NCBI GenBank assembly: GCA_903921365.1
Contig: CAIXPS010000516.1
Span: 1-32,635 of the forward strand
DNA length: 32,635 nucleotides
DNA from: an uncultured bacterium
GTDB taxonomy: Bacteria > Chloroflexota > Anaerolineae > J036 > Brachytrichaceae
Reading direction: 5' to 3'
Shown here: positions 1 through 8,565 of the stretch, piece by piece
Layout of the letters: every line of letters begins with the position of its first letter
Position numbering within the stretch: position 1 is the stretch's first letter
The notes under the pieces: generated by a model
The model's database searches: none
What the model was told of the DNA's origin: nothing
Seen by the model: only the letters and a program-made list of their open reading frames with translations
Translations under genes and position numbers: made by a program

Positions 1-183
1 AGTGTCGTTCGCGGCCGGGTCAACCGGCGTGAACGTCACATCAGCGTCAATCGCATCGGCGATTAATGCGCTCACCGTGTCGACCATCTCGTCCGTCAGG
101 CGGTGGAGGTCTGCTACCGTCAACCCCTGTGCGAGATCAGCTATCGTTAGTTCCTTACTTCGTACACGCGAAAAATCCAACAT
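1..183 (-). CDS. DinB-like protein, N-terminal part (cut by window edge)
   Basis: The first 61 residues of a minus-strand gene whose ATG lies at 181-183; the rest is beyond the left edge. A good ribosome site (GAGGTG) sits about 4 bases before the ATG. The peptide begins MLDFSRVRSKELTIADLAQG and continues with a run of helix-forming residues ending in TFTPVDPAANDT. This resembles the start of DinB/YfiT-type four-helix proteins common in Chloroflexota, a superfamily of metal-binding, thiol- or stress-related enzymes. The family call is from remembered resemblance of the N-terminus only, since the metal-binding histidines would lie outside the window. Reading frame and ribosome site make the gene itself likely; the function is uncertain. 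Confidence 0.55.
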   Translation of the reverse strand, partial: MLDFSRVRSKELTIADLAQGLTVADLHRLTDEMVDTVSALIADAIDADVTFTPVDPAANDT

Positions 184-204
184 GTTCACCTCATCAGTCC
201 TTAT

Positions 205-221
205 TATGACAATTTATCATA
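205..221. promoter_or_regulatory. Small inverted repeat upstream of the DinB-like gene
   Basis: TATGA (205-209) and TCATA (217-221) form a 5-bp inverted repeat with a 7-base spacer in the AT-rich stretch 184-388 between two divergent genes. On the minus strand it overlaps a possible CATAAT -10 hexamer for the DinB-like gene. It could be an operator, but a repeat this short occurs often by chance. Nothing else stands out in 184-388. Confidence 0.2.
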
Positions 222-388
222 GACGATGAAAATAGTACACCTTAGTCAGCCTTTCATTTTCCTGTCTTCGTATTTATACTTGGCTTGTTGGCTCTGTATT
301 TCACGCTGTCCGCACAACAGCGTATGTTTGTTGTTGTTTGTTATTGATGTTCGTTGAAATGCCCTGTATTGTGGTTGATTGACAATCG

Positions 389-1546
389 ATGTCTACATTT
401 AAACTCACCCGCAGAGAACTCTTCCGACTTGGCGCTGCTGCCGGCATGGGACTGGCCGCTGGATCACTGCGCCGTTTTATGCCTGTCGTGATGGCCGGCG
501 ACAATAAGCCGTTTTTCTACAGGCTGAATGACGCGCAGGAGTTTATCCGGGGGTTCAACAACAAGCAGTTTGGCGTCGGGTATGGCCGCGCGTGGGGGTT
601 GCCCAATCTGGGCGAGCCGGCGATGGTCGCCAATAACCTGGGCGGGTTTCCGTTCCAGCCCGGCGTCGTGGATGATCCCGTCTATGGTCAAATGCTCGAC
701 CTGAGCGTCCATCGGTTGACGAAGGCCGAACACAAGTTGCTTGACGATAAGGGCGCCATTGTTGATATGGCGCGCCGGCAAGCGACTGCCGGGCAGGATT
801 TCGCCAGTTCCGCGTTCCATGTTTACCCGCCCGACGGGTTCAGCCACATGGAAGTGACCTTGAAGCTGCCGCGCGGAATTCATGAAACAGTCGTTGGTAG
901 CGCGAAAGTGATGAATGGCATCGACAATACCTTCGTCGGCGTGTGGGTTCTGCCGGACCTGCTTCGCTTGTCGGACGATCTGGCATCGCTGCAGAAGAAT
1001 AAGGGCTTGTCCGAAGCGGATGTTGCGCGCATCACGCACAAGTTTGATGATTCCCATGTGGAAGTGGATATTCTGGAGGCGGTGGGGCACAGTGCGCTTA
1101 ACCTCTCCAGCATCATGACCGGCGCTCACTTGCAGGGGCTGCAAAGCCTGACGACCAACTCCCTGTACTACGATCGCAGGTTCTTCTACAACGTGGCAAC
1201 GCCTAAATGGCTGCAATTCATGGTCGATAACGGCGCGCCGTTCAAGTGGGAAACCGATTATCTCAACATCGTTTTTGAGTTTGACCCTGACGGCCACTGG
1301 CGCACGTACTTTAACGAGATTGAGATGGTGAACAGCAAGACCGTGCTGGAAAAAGCCGAGGCGCCTCAGGAAGAATTGCTGCGTCGCATCCCCATACGGA
1401 CAGTGGCGACGCCGGTTGGCCCGCTCACGGTTTCCTATTTCATCATCTTCCACGCTGCGGCCGGCGGAACGTGGCCTGGCCAGCCGATAGCGCCAAATGA
1501 CGCTGCCAGGGATGGGTTGCGCGTCGCGAATCTGCTGCTCAGATAA
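389..1546 (+). CDS. Tat-exported protein of unknown function
   Basis: A 385-residue protein with a clear twin-arginine signal: TRRELFRLG (Arg8-Arg9) followed by an Ala/Gly/Leu-rich hydrophobic stretch to about residue 27. It is therefore predicted to fold in the cytoplasm, perhaps with a cofactor, and to be exported by TatABC. The mature part contains many aromatic residues and Asp/His pairs, but I recognise no family motif. The ATG at 389 has no strong ribosome site (the preceding bases are TTGACAATCG); it is preferred because it places the RR pair at the usual distance from the N-terminus. The next gene, a lipoprotein, follows after 86 bases on the same strand, so both may be envelope proteins. 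The long open frame antisense to it (464-1453) is a composition artefact. Confidence 0.75.
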   Translation: MSTFKLTRRELFRLGAAAGMGLAAGSLRRFMPVVMAGDNKPFFYRLNDAQEFIRGFNNKQFGVGYGRAWGLPNLGEPAMVANNLGGFPFQPGVVDDPVYGQMLDLSVHRLTKAEHKLLDDKGAIVDMARRQATAGQDFASSAFHVYPPDGFSHMEVTLKLPRGIHETVVGSAKVMNGIDNTFVGVWVLPDLLRLSDDLASLQKNKGLSEADVARITHKFDDSHVEVDILEAVGHSALNLSSIMTGAHLQGLQSLTTNSLYYDRRFFYNVATPKWLQFMVDNGAPFKWETDYLNIVFEFDPDGHWRTYFNEIEMVNSKTVLEKAEAPQEELLRRIPIRTVATPVGPLTVSYFIIFHAAAGGTWPGQPIAPNDAARDGLRVANLLLR

Positions 1547-1632
1547 TCATTCTCTCAGCATTACCTGCGATAACATCACTCATTGGTGAGTCTACAGTGG
1601 TGTTTTTGTTGTTATTGGTCTGGAGGTAAGTC

Positions 1633-3216
1633 ATGAATGTTCATAAGCGTCTGAGCCGGCTGGGTGCGACGCGCCCGGCGCGCGTCATAGCGATGGCCGT
1701 AGCCGTGGCGGCGGTGTTGTTGAGCGCGTGCAGCGGGTTGGCGGGAGGCGCGCCGGCGGCGCCGGCACTGCTGCCCACCAGAACACTGGCGCCCATCCGG
1801 ACCGTTGCGCCTGTGACGCCTGACCCAACCCAACCCCCGGCGCCGACAAGCGCAGCGCCGTCATCCGGGGCTGATAGCCAAATTGCGACGCCGGCGCCAA
1901 CCCGTGTCTCCAGCATGACGTCATGTTCCTCATTGAAACTGGATGCCGGCGCGACTTCCGCGACGACAAAGGTTGCCAGTGCTGCCGGGCGCATCGTGTA
2001 TGTCACTATCGACGGCAATATCGGCGTCAGCGATGTTGCTGGCAAGAACGTCATTGAGGTCACCAGCGACGCGAATACCGATGCCAGTAAAGGCGCTTTC
2101 CGCATTTACACCTTCCCGACCTTTTCCGGCGATGGCAAGTCGCTCGCGTTCGTCTCGTATGCCACCATTTCGGGGACCCAAACGGCAACGCAGACGTTGT
2201 ATGTGACGACTCCGGAACAGAAGGCGAAGACACTCAAACTGTATACCACCTCAGACGACAGCATCCCGTATTTAGATTGGTCGCCGGACGGCAAGCAGAT
2301 CGCGTTCCTGACCATCCGGTCGGGCAAAGGCGCTATGCGCATGATCAGTAAGGATGGCGGCAAAGCGACGGTGATTGAGGAAGGTTCATCGGCCTACTGG
2401 CACTGGCGCGCTGATTCGACAGCGCTGATGACGCATCTGAGTGGTTCCCCCGCGACCAGCGCCGACGCCCACATGTCTATTGCTGACGCCAAAGGCGCCA
2501 ATCCGAAGAAGATCACCAGCTTGCCCGGAAACTTCAAGGCGCCGCAGTTCTCGCCGAACTCAAAGTACTTGTTGTTTGTCGCCCGCACTGGCGGCGATGA
2601 CGACCTTGTGATCTCAGACGCAACTGGAAAACCGCTGTGTTCGCTGGCGGTGCTGGAGGCCGGCGCGTCCTTTGCATGGTCGCCCGACGGCCAGCGCATC
2701 GCGTGGATCAGCAGCTCGCTGACGCTGCAGAACCCGGCGCCGTTGTCGATCTTCGATCTCACCACTGGCGCAACCACGCAGGCGCACGATGAGGCGATAG
2801 CATTCTTCTGGTCGCCCGACAGCAGGCATATTGCCGTTTATTCGGTGGTTACAGACGGCGTCCCGACAGAGTTCAACGCTGCGGGTAAGGTTGATGAGCA
2901 AGCGTCAATCGCGGCGCAAGCGGGCAGTCAGATGTTGCGCATCGAGATTGTGGATGCGGCTGTGGGCGGCGCCAAGCCAATCGAAGTGGCCGATACAGCG
3001 CCGACAAGCGCCGTGATCGACGTGATGGGCTTTTTCGATCAGTACTCGCGCGCGGTCACCCCGTGGTCGCCAGATGGCAAACAACTGGTCTATACCACCG
3101 TCTCGCATCAACAGTCGCGCATGGACCTTGTTGTCGCCACGCTCAGCAGTGCGGCAGACAAAGTGGCATTAAGTCGCCTGACCGATGGCGTCCTGGCCTT
3201 CTGGTCGCCCCGGTAA
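1633..3216 (+). CDS. PD40/TolB-like beta-propeller lipoprotein
   Basis: A 527-residue lipoprotein. Residues 1-33 are a signal peptide ending in the lipobox LLSAC (lipidated Cys33). A Pro/Ala/Thr-rich linker (about 34-95) separates it from the globular part. The rest repeats the WD40-like (PD40) blade signature: LDWSPDGKQIAF, FSPNSKYLLFV, FAWSPDGQRIAW, FFWSPDSRHIAVY, TPWSPDGKQLVYTT and a final FWSPR. These six-bladed propellers resemble TolB and act as extracytoplasmic binding or scaffolding domains; the partner is unknown. The ribosome site GGAGGTAAG before the ATG is strong and decides the start. There is no catalytic motif. It may work with the Tat-exported protein upstream, but only proximity suggests that. 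Confidence 0.85.
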   Translation: MNVHKRLSRLGATRPARVIAMAVAVAAVLLSACSGLAGGAPAAPALLPTRTLAPIRTVAPVTPDPTQPPAPTSAAPSSGADSQIATPAPTRVSSMTSCSSLKLDAGATSATTKVASAAGRIVYVTIDGNIGVSDVAGKNVIEVTSDANTDASKGAFRIYTFPTFSGDGKSLAFVSYATISGTQTATQTLYVTTPEQKAKTLKLYTTSDDSIPYLDWSPDGKQIAFLTIRSGKGAMRMISKDGGKATVIEEGSSAYWHWRADSTALMTHLSGSPATSADAHMSIADAKGANPKKITSLPGNFKAPQFSPNSKYLLFVARTGGDDDLVISDATGKPLCSLAVLEAGASFAWSPDGQRIAWISSSLTLQNPAPLSIFDLTTGATTQAHDEAIAFFWSPDSRHIAVYSVVTDGVPTEFNAAGKVDEQASIAAQAGSQMLRIEIVDAAVGGAKPIEVADTAPTSAVIDVMGFFDQYSRAVTPWSPDGKQLVYTTVSHQQSRMDLVVATLSSAADKVALSRLTDGVLAFWSPR

Positions 3217-3537
3217 GAGTGCGGTTCGGACGGTTGTGGGATTGTGGGAACGAGCGAGCATTCTAGTCCATGATATTTAACGCGCCTGTGCCGCGCATGG
3301 ATTTACATTATGATGTATAAATAGATATCTGGTGTCCGCGAGGATACGGGTTCCGAGCTGTCGTGTCATTACCACGCCAGTCAAGCGGGAACCCGTTTTT
3401 TTATTCATGGCCGGAAAGAGCCAGAATAAGGAGGTGCTGATCGCAGAAGCACAATGTTTCCATCGATTACACAGCTTAGCCGAGATGCTCTCATTTACAA
3501 AGCAAACAAAAAGAAGAGAAGGAAGGAGATAGTTCGC
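3217..3537. other. Intergenic leader region before the BMP importer operon
   Basis: 321 bases without a gene. They hold a TATAAA-like hexamer at 3316-3321 without a convincing -35 box, a long two-part hairpin with a T-run (listed separately), an isolated AAGGAGGTG at about 3428-3436 that is not correctly spaced from any start codon, and an A/G-rich stretch ending in the ribosome site AAGGAGAT of the next gene. The region could be simply the 3' end of the lipoprotein transcript plus a promoter, or a regulatory leader of the importer operon. Confidence 0.5.
3346..3402 (+). terminator. Two-part terminator-like hairpin with T-run
   Basis: ACGGGTTCC (3346-3354) pairs perfectly with GGAACCCGT (3388-3396), followed directly by a run of seven T. 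Inside, CTGTCGTG pairs with CACGCCAG (one mismatch) around the loop TCATTAC, so the whole folds as a 9-bp basal stem, an internal loop and an 8-bp apical stem. It lies 130 bases after the lipoprotein stop and 136 bases before the importer start. It may terminate the lipoprotein transcript or act as an attenuator in the importer leader. I could not match the fold to a riboswitch class. Confidence 0.7.
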
Positions 3538-4821
3538 ATGAAAACACATTTGCTCAAGTCGTTTACCGCGCTGGCAGCGATAAGCATGTTAGTCAGCGCG
3601 TGCGGCGCAGCCACAACCGCTCCGACGGCTGCGCCGGCTGCCACCGCCGCTCCCGCAGCCACAGCGGCCCCAGCTGCCACCGCCGTGCCGGCAGCCACTG
3701 CGGCGCCATCAGCACTCCAGATCCCGGATGTTGAGAAAGGCAAGTTCAACATCGCCGCCGTTCTGCTTGGCCCACACGATGATGGTGGCTGGAGCCAGGC
3801 GCATTTCGATGGTTTGCAATACGTCGAAAAGAACGTGCCCAACACGCATGTGGCTTATATCGAGAACGTTCCTGAGGGCGCTGATTCCGAGCAGGTCATC
3901 CGTGGTTTAGCGCGCAAGGGTTTTGACCTGATCCTGACCACTTCCTTCGGCTATATGGACCCCACTGCTGCGGTCGCCGAAGAATTCCCGAACCAGACAT
4001 TTATTCACGTGAGCGGTTTCAAGACCAATGGCAAGAACTTCGGCAACCTGTTTGGCGCCATGGAAGATATGAAGTACCTGGCCGGTATGGTCGCCGGTTC
4101 GCGCGCAAAACTCGACAAGAATCCCAAACTGGGCTACATCGCCACATTCCCCATTCCTGAGGAATTGCGATTGGGCAACGCCTTCGCTCTGGGTATGCGC
4201 AAGACCTGCGCGGACTGCACGATGGATGTGCGCTGGATCAACACCTGGCATGATCCGGTGCAGGAAAAGTCCGCCGCCGAATCGCTTTTCGATGCGGGCG
4301 CGCAAGTCGTCTTCACCGGCGCTGACACCCCGGCGCCAGCCGATGTGGCACAGGCCAAAGGCAAGTGGGGCCTCACCTACGACTGGGTGGGTTCCTGCAA
4401 AGTCGAGCGTTGTCTGACCACCATCTATTGGGATTGGGGCAAGATTTACGCCAAGATTGCCAAGGGCGTAATGGACAAGACTTACAAGCCCGGCTTCGAC
4501 TACTTTGATGCCGATAGTGGCGCACTCGGCTTGTATGGCTTTATGGAAGGTCAGCAGCCCACTAAGGGCATGGCCGACCTGCCCGCCGCTGATATGACGA
4601 TGGTCAAGGACACGCTGGCGCAGATGCTCAGCGGTAAGTTCACCCGCTTCGATGTCTTCGCCGGTGAGGTCAAAGACAACACCGGCAAAGTGGTCGTGCC
4701 TGCCGGCCAGAAGATGGTGCAGGCTGACCTCGATCAATTCCCGCCTGGCGCCGATGGCCTGGCGTGCAAATACTGCATGAAGTGGTGGGCTCCCGGTATC
4801 GTAGCCGAACTGCCCAAGTGA
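3538..4821 (+). CDS. BMP-family ABC transporter substrate-binding lipoprotein
   Basis: A 427-residue binding lipoprotein of the BMP/PnrA family (PF02608), whose known members bind purine nucleosides or related ligands. The signal peptide ends in LVSAC (Cys22), followed by a low-complexity TAAPAA-type linker to about residue 60. The family start is visible as IAAVLLGPHDDGGWSQAHFD, then the ligand-domain segments GFDLILTTSFGYMDP, TFIHVSGF, LAGMVAG and VVFTGADTPAP. The ATG at 3538 is chosen because AAGGAGAT precedes it by 7-8 bases and it gives a proper signal peptide; a longer in-frame start at 3454 would spoil the signal. The ATPase and two permeases follow. A hairpin 29 bases after the stop probably raises its expression relative to the membrane parts. 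Nucleoside specificity is inferred from family only. Confidence 0.92.
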   Translation: MKTHLLKSFTALAAISMLVSACGAATTAPTAAPAATAAPAATAAPAATAVPAATAAPSALQIPDVEKGKFNIAAVLLGPHDDGGWSQAHFDGLQYVEKNVPNTHVAYIENVPEGADSEQVIRGLARKGFDLILTTSFGYMDPTAAVAEEFPNQTFIHVSGFKTNGKNFGNLFGAMEDMKYLAGMVAGSRAKLDKNPKLGYIATFPIPEELRLGNAFALGMRKTCADCTMDVRWINTWHDPVQEKSAAESLFDAGAQVVFTGADTPAPADVAQAKGKWGLTYDWVGSCKVERCLTTIYWDWGKIYAKIAKGVMDKTYKPGFDYFDADSGALGLYGFMEGQQPTKGMADLPAADMTMVKDTLAQMLSGKFTRFDVFAGEVKDNTGKVVVPAGQKMVQADLDQFPPGADGLACKYCMKWWAPGIVAELPK

Positions 4822-4850
4822 TCGTAAGCAGTTAAGAGTGTCAGTGAACG

Positions 4851-4884
4851 AAGGACGGATGACGGTCTACTGTCACCGTCCTTT
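4851..4884 (+). terminator. Intra-operon hairpin after the binding-protein gene
   Basis: AAGGACGG (4851-4858) pairs with CCGTCCTT (4876-4883), and an inner TGAC/GTCA extends the stem past one bulged A. Only a T-rich stretch (TTTGTGTTTGTT) follows rather than a pure T-run. It lies between the binding-protein and ATPase genes, where a leaky terminator or an mRNA-stabilising 3' hairpin typically sets the excess of binding protein over transporter. Confidence 0.6.
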
Positions 4885-4925
4885 GTGTTTGTTCGTCTCA
4901 CAGCAAGCTGTTCAATGAGGTTTCC

Positions 4926-6467
4926 ATGCAAGACACGCCTAACGCCGTGGAAATGCGAGGCATTGTCAAGCGATTTCCGGGCGTTCTCGCGAACGATCAT
5001 ACGGATTTCGATCTGCGCCTGGGTGAGGTTCATGCTTTATTAGGTGAAAATGGCGCAGGAAAAAGCACATTGATGAATGTGCTGGCCGGAATGTACAAAC
5101 CGGATGAAGGCCAGATCATCGTCAAAGGCGCGCAGGTTAGATTTAGCTCACCTCGCGATGCCATCGCCGCCGGGCTGGGGATGATTCACCAGCATTTCAT
5201 GTTAGTGCCCACACAGACGGTTACTGAGAATATCATCCTGGGTCTCAGTGAGCCGCATTTCTACCTGCCCATGGCGGAATTGGACAAACGCGTCATGGCG
5301 TTGCAGGAACAGTATGGGCTTAAGGTGGACCCCAGAGCCAAAATCTGGCAGCTATCCGTTGGCGAGCAGCAACGCGTCGAAATCCTGAAGATGCTTTACC
5401 GTGGCGCCAGGGTGCTCATCATGGACGAACCGACGGCCGTCCTGACACCGCAGGAAGTCGATGAACTGTTTGTAACATTGCGATCAATGACCGCAAGTGG
5501 CCACTCGATTGTCTTTATAAGCCACAAACTGGATGAAGTGCTGGCAATTGCCAACCGCGTCACGGTGTTGCGGCACGGCAAGGTGACCGCATCAGGGCTT
5601 TCAACAATTGGTGTGACCAAAGCCCAGTTGGCGTTATTGATGGTTGGACGCGAGGTGGTATTCTCGGTAGACAAGAAGCCAGCTGTTCCCGGCGAAGTTG
5701 CACTCTCGATTGATGACATTTGCGCTGAAAACGATCGCGGGCTACCGGCCCTGCGCAACTTCTCGCTGCAGGTGCGCCAGGGTGAAATTATCGGCATGGT
5801 GGGTGTGGCGGGCAACGGGCAGAGCGAATTGGCGCAGGTGATTACCGGTTTGCGCGGCTGCTCGTGTGGTCGCGTGTTGATTGCCGGCGAAGATATTGCC
5901 AACATGAAACCCTATGCGGCGATTAAGCGCCATGTGGCGCATGTGCCAGAGGATCGCCACGGTGTGGGAAGCTCGCCCGGTCTCAGCCTGGCCGACAATC
6001 TGATCATGAAGAACTACCGGGAGTCACCCGTGTCAAAAGGCTGGGTGCTAAACCGGTCTGTCGTTCGCAAGCAGGCCAACCAGTTAAAGACCGAATACGA
6101 CATCATCGCGCCGTCCATCGACGTGCAGGCGCGCCTGCTTTCGGGCGGCAATCTGCAGAAAGCGATTCTGGCGCGCGAGATGTCAGCCGGGCCCAAGCTG
6201 ATCATCGCCGTGCAGCCGACGCGCGGTCTGGATGTGGGCGCCATTGAGGCGGTGCACAAAGTATTGCTCCAAGAGCGCGAAAAAGGCACTGCCATCCTGC
6301 TCATCTCCGAAGAGCTGGAGGAAATCATGGCGCTTGCCGACCGCATTGTCGGTATCTACGAGGGCAAGAATATGGGCGAGTTGCCGGCCCAGACGGCGAC
6401 GTTGACACAGATAGGTCTGATGATGGCGGGCACACCGCAAGGTTCAGCCCAGACGAAGGAACAGTAA
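4926..6467 (+). CDS. BMP-type ABC transporter, double ATPase subunit
   Basis: A 513-residue protein with two fused nucleotide-binding domains, the layout of RbsA/YufO-type sugar and nucleoside importers. Domain 1 has Walker A GENGAGKST, signature LSVGEQQRVEI, Walker B RVLIMDEPTAVLTP and the H-loop ISHKLDEV. Domain 2 has a degenerate Walker A (VAGNGQSELAQ, lacking the P-loop lysine), signature LSGGNLQKAILAREM, and a Walker B region KLIIAVQPTRGLDVGA in which Asp-Glu is replaced by Val-Gln. This asymmetry is normal for the family: one competent and one degenerate site. The ribosome site GAGG precedes the ATG by about 6 bases. The permease gene starts 4 bases after the stop, so translation is coupled. 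Confidence 0.95.
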   Translation: MQDTPNAVEMRGIVKRFPGVLANDHTDFDLRLGEVHALLGENGAGKSTLMNVLAGMYKPDEGQIIVKGAQVRFSSPRDAIAAGLGMIHQHFMLVPTQTVTENIILGLSEPHFYLPMAELDKRVMALQEQYGLKVDPRAKIWQLSVGEQQRVEILKMLYRGARVLIMDEPTAVLTPQEVDELFVTLRSMTASGHSIVFISHKLDEVLAIANRVTVLRHGKVTASGLSTIGVTKAQLALLMVGREVVFSVDKKPAVPGEVALSIDDICAENDRGLPALRNFSLQVRQGEIIGMVGVAGNGQSELAQVITGLRGCSCGRVLIAGEDIANMKPYAAIKRHVAHVPEDRHGVGSSPGLSLADNLIMKNYRESPVSKGWVLNRSVVRKQANQLKTEYDIIAPSIDVQARLLSGGNLQKAILAREMSAGPKLIIAVQPTRGLDVGAIEAVHKVLLQEREKGTAILLISEELEEIMALADRIVGIYEGKNMGELPAQTATLTQIGLMMAGTPQGSAQTKEQ

Positions 6468-6470
6468 CCG

Positions 6471-7601
6471 ATGGCCATGACAGAAAGCATCGCGAAAGGT
6501 TTTCATTTTCCATTTTCGGTTCGATTTGAGCAACGCCTGTCTACGCCAGCATGGCTGCCGGCCTTGACGTCTGTCGGTTCTCTGGTTGTGGCATTCATGA
6601 TCGGCGCCGTGGTCATCTGGGCTGCCGGTGGAGACGCCATCGCCTCATATGAGCACATTGTTAAGGCTGCCTTTGGCGACATTGGCGTCTTCAACGATAC
6701 GCTGGTGAAAGCCACGCCGTTGATCCTGATCGGCCTGGCCTGCACGTTGGCATTCCGTATGAAGTTGTGGAACATCGGCGCAGAGGGCCAGTTCTATATG
6801 GGCGCCTGGGGCGCCAGCGCCATCGTGCTTGCCCCCATTTTGCCGCCCACGACGCCGGGCATTCTCATGATCCCGATAATGATGCTGGCAGGATTTGCCT
6901 GTGGCGCATTGTGGGGGCTCATCCCGGGCTTTCTCAAGGCGCGCTTTAATGTGAACGAGATTATCACCACACTCATGATGAATTACATTGCCACGTCGTG
7001 GGTGCTGTTCTGGGTCTTTGGCGTCTGGAGTGAAGCTGGTTTTCAGATGTCACCCGTGTTCCCAAAGAGCGCTTGGCTGCCCCGCCTGACCGATTATGCC
7101 AAACAGTTTCCCGAATTGGGGGGACTGACATTGCATGCAGGCATTCTCTTCGGGCTGATCGCTACGGTGGTGGTGTGGTTTTTTATTTCGCGCAGTCGCT
7201 GGGGCTATGAGATTCGTCTGATTGGCGATAGCAAACAAGCGGCCTTTTATGCCGGCGTCAATATCGTGCGCAACACGGTGCTCGTCATGATGGTCTCGGG
7301 CGGCCTGGCCGGATTGGCCGGCATGGCAGAGATTTCTGGCGTGGTGCATCGCCTGCAGGGCTCGATTTCGAATAACTATGGCTTCACCGGCATCATCATT
7401 GCCTGGCTGGCCAAGCTAAATCCCTTCGCCGTTGTGCTGGTGGCGATTCTATTCGGGGGTCTGATCAACGCTGGCCGGGAGATACAACCGTCTGGCGTGC
7501 CCCGTATGTTGCAGGGCATCATCCTTTTCTGCGTGATTGCGAGTGATGTGTTGTTGCGATATCGCGTGCGAATCGCGCGTAACCAGGTGAACCATGATTG
7601 A
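6471..7601 (+). CDS. BMP-type ABC transporter permease 1
   Basis: A 376-residue inner-membrane permease of the BPD_transp_2 (LivH/RbsC-like) fold, corresponding to YufP/BmpC. Many hydrophobic helices are visible (for example about residues 23-43, 83-100 and 118-146). Family landmarks are LKARFNVNEIITTLMMNYIA, which contacts the ATPase, and a C-terminal GFTGIIIAWLAKLNPF. It starts 4 bases after the ATPase stop; AAGGA lies about 10 bases before ATG 6471, and a second in-frame ATG at 6477 is equally possible. Its last 8 bases overlap the next permease gene, indicating tight co-translation. It forms a heterodimer with that second permease. Confidence 0.93.
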   Translation: MAMTESIAKGFHFPFSVRFEQRLSTPAWLPALTSVGSLVVAFMIGAVVIWAAGGDAIASYEHIVKAAFGDIGVFNDTLVKATPLILIGLACTLAFRMKLWNIGAEGQFYMGAWGASAIVLAPILPPTTPGILMIPIMMLAGFACGALWGLIPGFLKARFNVNEIITTLMMNYIATSWVLFWVFGVWSEAGFQMSPVFPKSAWLPRLTDYAKQFPELGGLTLHAGILFGLIATVVVWFFISRSRWGYEIRLIGDSKQAAFYAGVNIVRNTVLVMMVSGGLAGLAGMAEISGVVHRLQGSISNNYGFTGIIIAWLAKLNPFAVVLVAILFGGLINAGREIQPSGVPRMLQGIILFCVIASDVLLRYRVRIARNQVNHD

Positions 7602-8565
7602 CTGGATCGTCATACTTCAAGCCGGGGTTGCCAGCGGCACTGTCTTATTGTTTGCCAGCCTCGGCGAAATTCTGGCTGAGCGCTCGGGCGTGATGAACCT
7701 TGGCATCGAAGGCATGATGCTGATTGGCGCCATGACGGCATACAAAATAGCTGTTGTGACTGGTAACGTGTGGTTGGGCATGGTGCTGGCCATGGTTGCT
7801 GCAGGAGTATTGAGCCTGCTGCATGCGCTCGTGACGATAAATTTCCGGGCGGACCAGGTTGTGAGTGGGTTGGCGATCAACTTCGTCGGCATAGGTTTGA
7901 GCACAGTGCTGGGGGAAGGCTTAAGCAAGTCCGGAGCGGTCAACCTGCTGCCGACTTTTTCGCTGCCGTTGTTGTCACAAATCCCGGTCCTCGGGCCGAT
8001 CCTGTTCACCAACCACAACCCGATGACCTACCTGGGTTATCTTCTGACACCTGCGGCGTGGTTCTATATCAACCGCACGCGACCCGGGTTGCATCTGCGC
8101 GCGGTGGGCGAACATCCAGCCGCGGCCGATGCGTTGGGCATCAATGTATACGGCCTGCGTTATCGCTACGTCTTTATCGGTGGATTGATGGCTGGGTTGG
8201 CCGGCGCGACGATCAGTCTGGCGGTGTCGCCTGGCTGGTTCAGCGACCTGACGACTTCCGGGCAGGGCTGGATTGCCGTGGGTCTGGTGATCTTCGCGCA
8301 GTGGAACCCATGGCGCGCGGCAGCCGGCTCGTACATGTTCGGCGCGCTGCGCCGTTTGATCCTGGATCTGCAGGGCCCGCAGACATTGCTGTTCTTCGCC
8401 AATCCTTTTTACTATATGCCCAAACTGGGATTTTTTCTGCAGATGTTGCCCTATGCGTTGGTGATCCTGATCCTCTTTATTGGCTCGCGCGAGGCGATGA
8501 AGAAGCGTTTAGGCACGCCAGCCGCACTTGGAGTGCCCTATGTGCGGGGCGAGCGCGGATTATGA
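7594..8565 (+). CDS. BMP-type ABC transporter permease 2
   Basis: A 323-residue partner permease, YufQ/BmpD-like. It begins with a membrane segment containing ASLGEILAERSGVMNLGIEG, the hallmark N-terminal motif of this subfamily, and has FRADQVVSGLAINFVGIG as the ATPase-coupling region and GQGWIAVGLVIFAQWNPW towards the C-terminus. The ATG overlaps the end of the preceding gene by 8 bases. The last 6 bases overlap the 3' end of the convergent acetyltransferase gene, so there is no room for a terminator between them. It completes the importer (binding protein, ATPase, two permeases), which is a self-sufficient set. Confidence 0.93.
   Translation: MIDWIVILQAGVASGTVLLFASLGEILAERSGVMNLGIEGMMLIGAMTAYKIAVVTGNVWLGMVLAMVAAGVLSLLHALVTINFRADQVVSGLAINFVGIGLSTVLGEGLSKSGAVNLLPTFSLPLLSQIPVLGPILFTNHNPMTYLGYLLTPAAWFYINRTRPGLHLRAVGEHPAAADALGINVYGLRYRYVFIGGLMAGLAGATISLAVSPGWFSDLTTSGQGWIAVGLVIFAQWNPWRAAAGSYMFGALRRLILDLQGPQTLLFFANPFYYMPKLGFFLQMLPYALVILILFIGSREAMKKRLGTPAALGVPYVRGERGL

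Noticed and set aside
464-1453. Long open frame antisense to the Tat-exported protein
   Set aside because: It arises from the GC-biased codons of the plus-strand gene; it has no ribosome site or family features, while the plus frame has a Tat signal.
3454-3537. Upstream in-frame start extending the BMP binding protein by 28 residues
   Set aside because: The extra residues are charged and would bury the lipoprotein signal; the nearest AAGGAGGTG is 18 bases away from that ATG, whereas ATG 3538 has a well-spaced ribosome site.
3600-3715. Repeated GCCGCT/GCAGCC blocks resembling a short tandem array
   Set aside because: This is the coding sequence of the Ala/Pro/Thr linker of the lipoprotein; there is no regular spacer structure, so it is not a CRISPR array or satellite.
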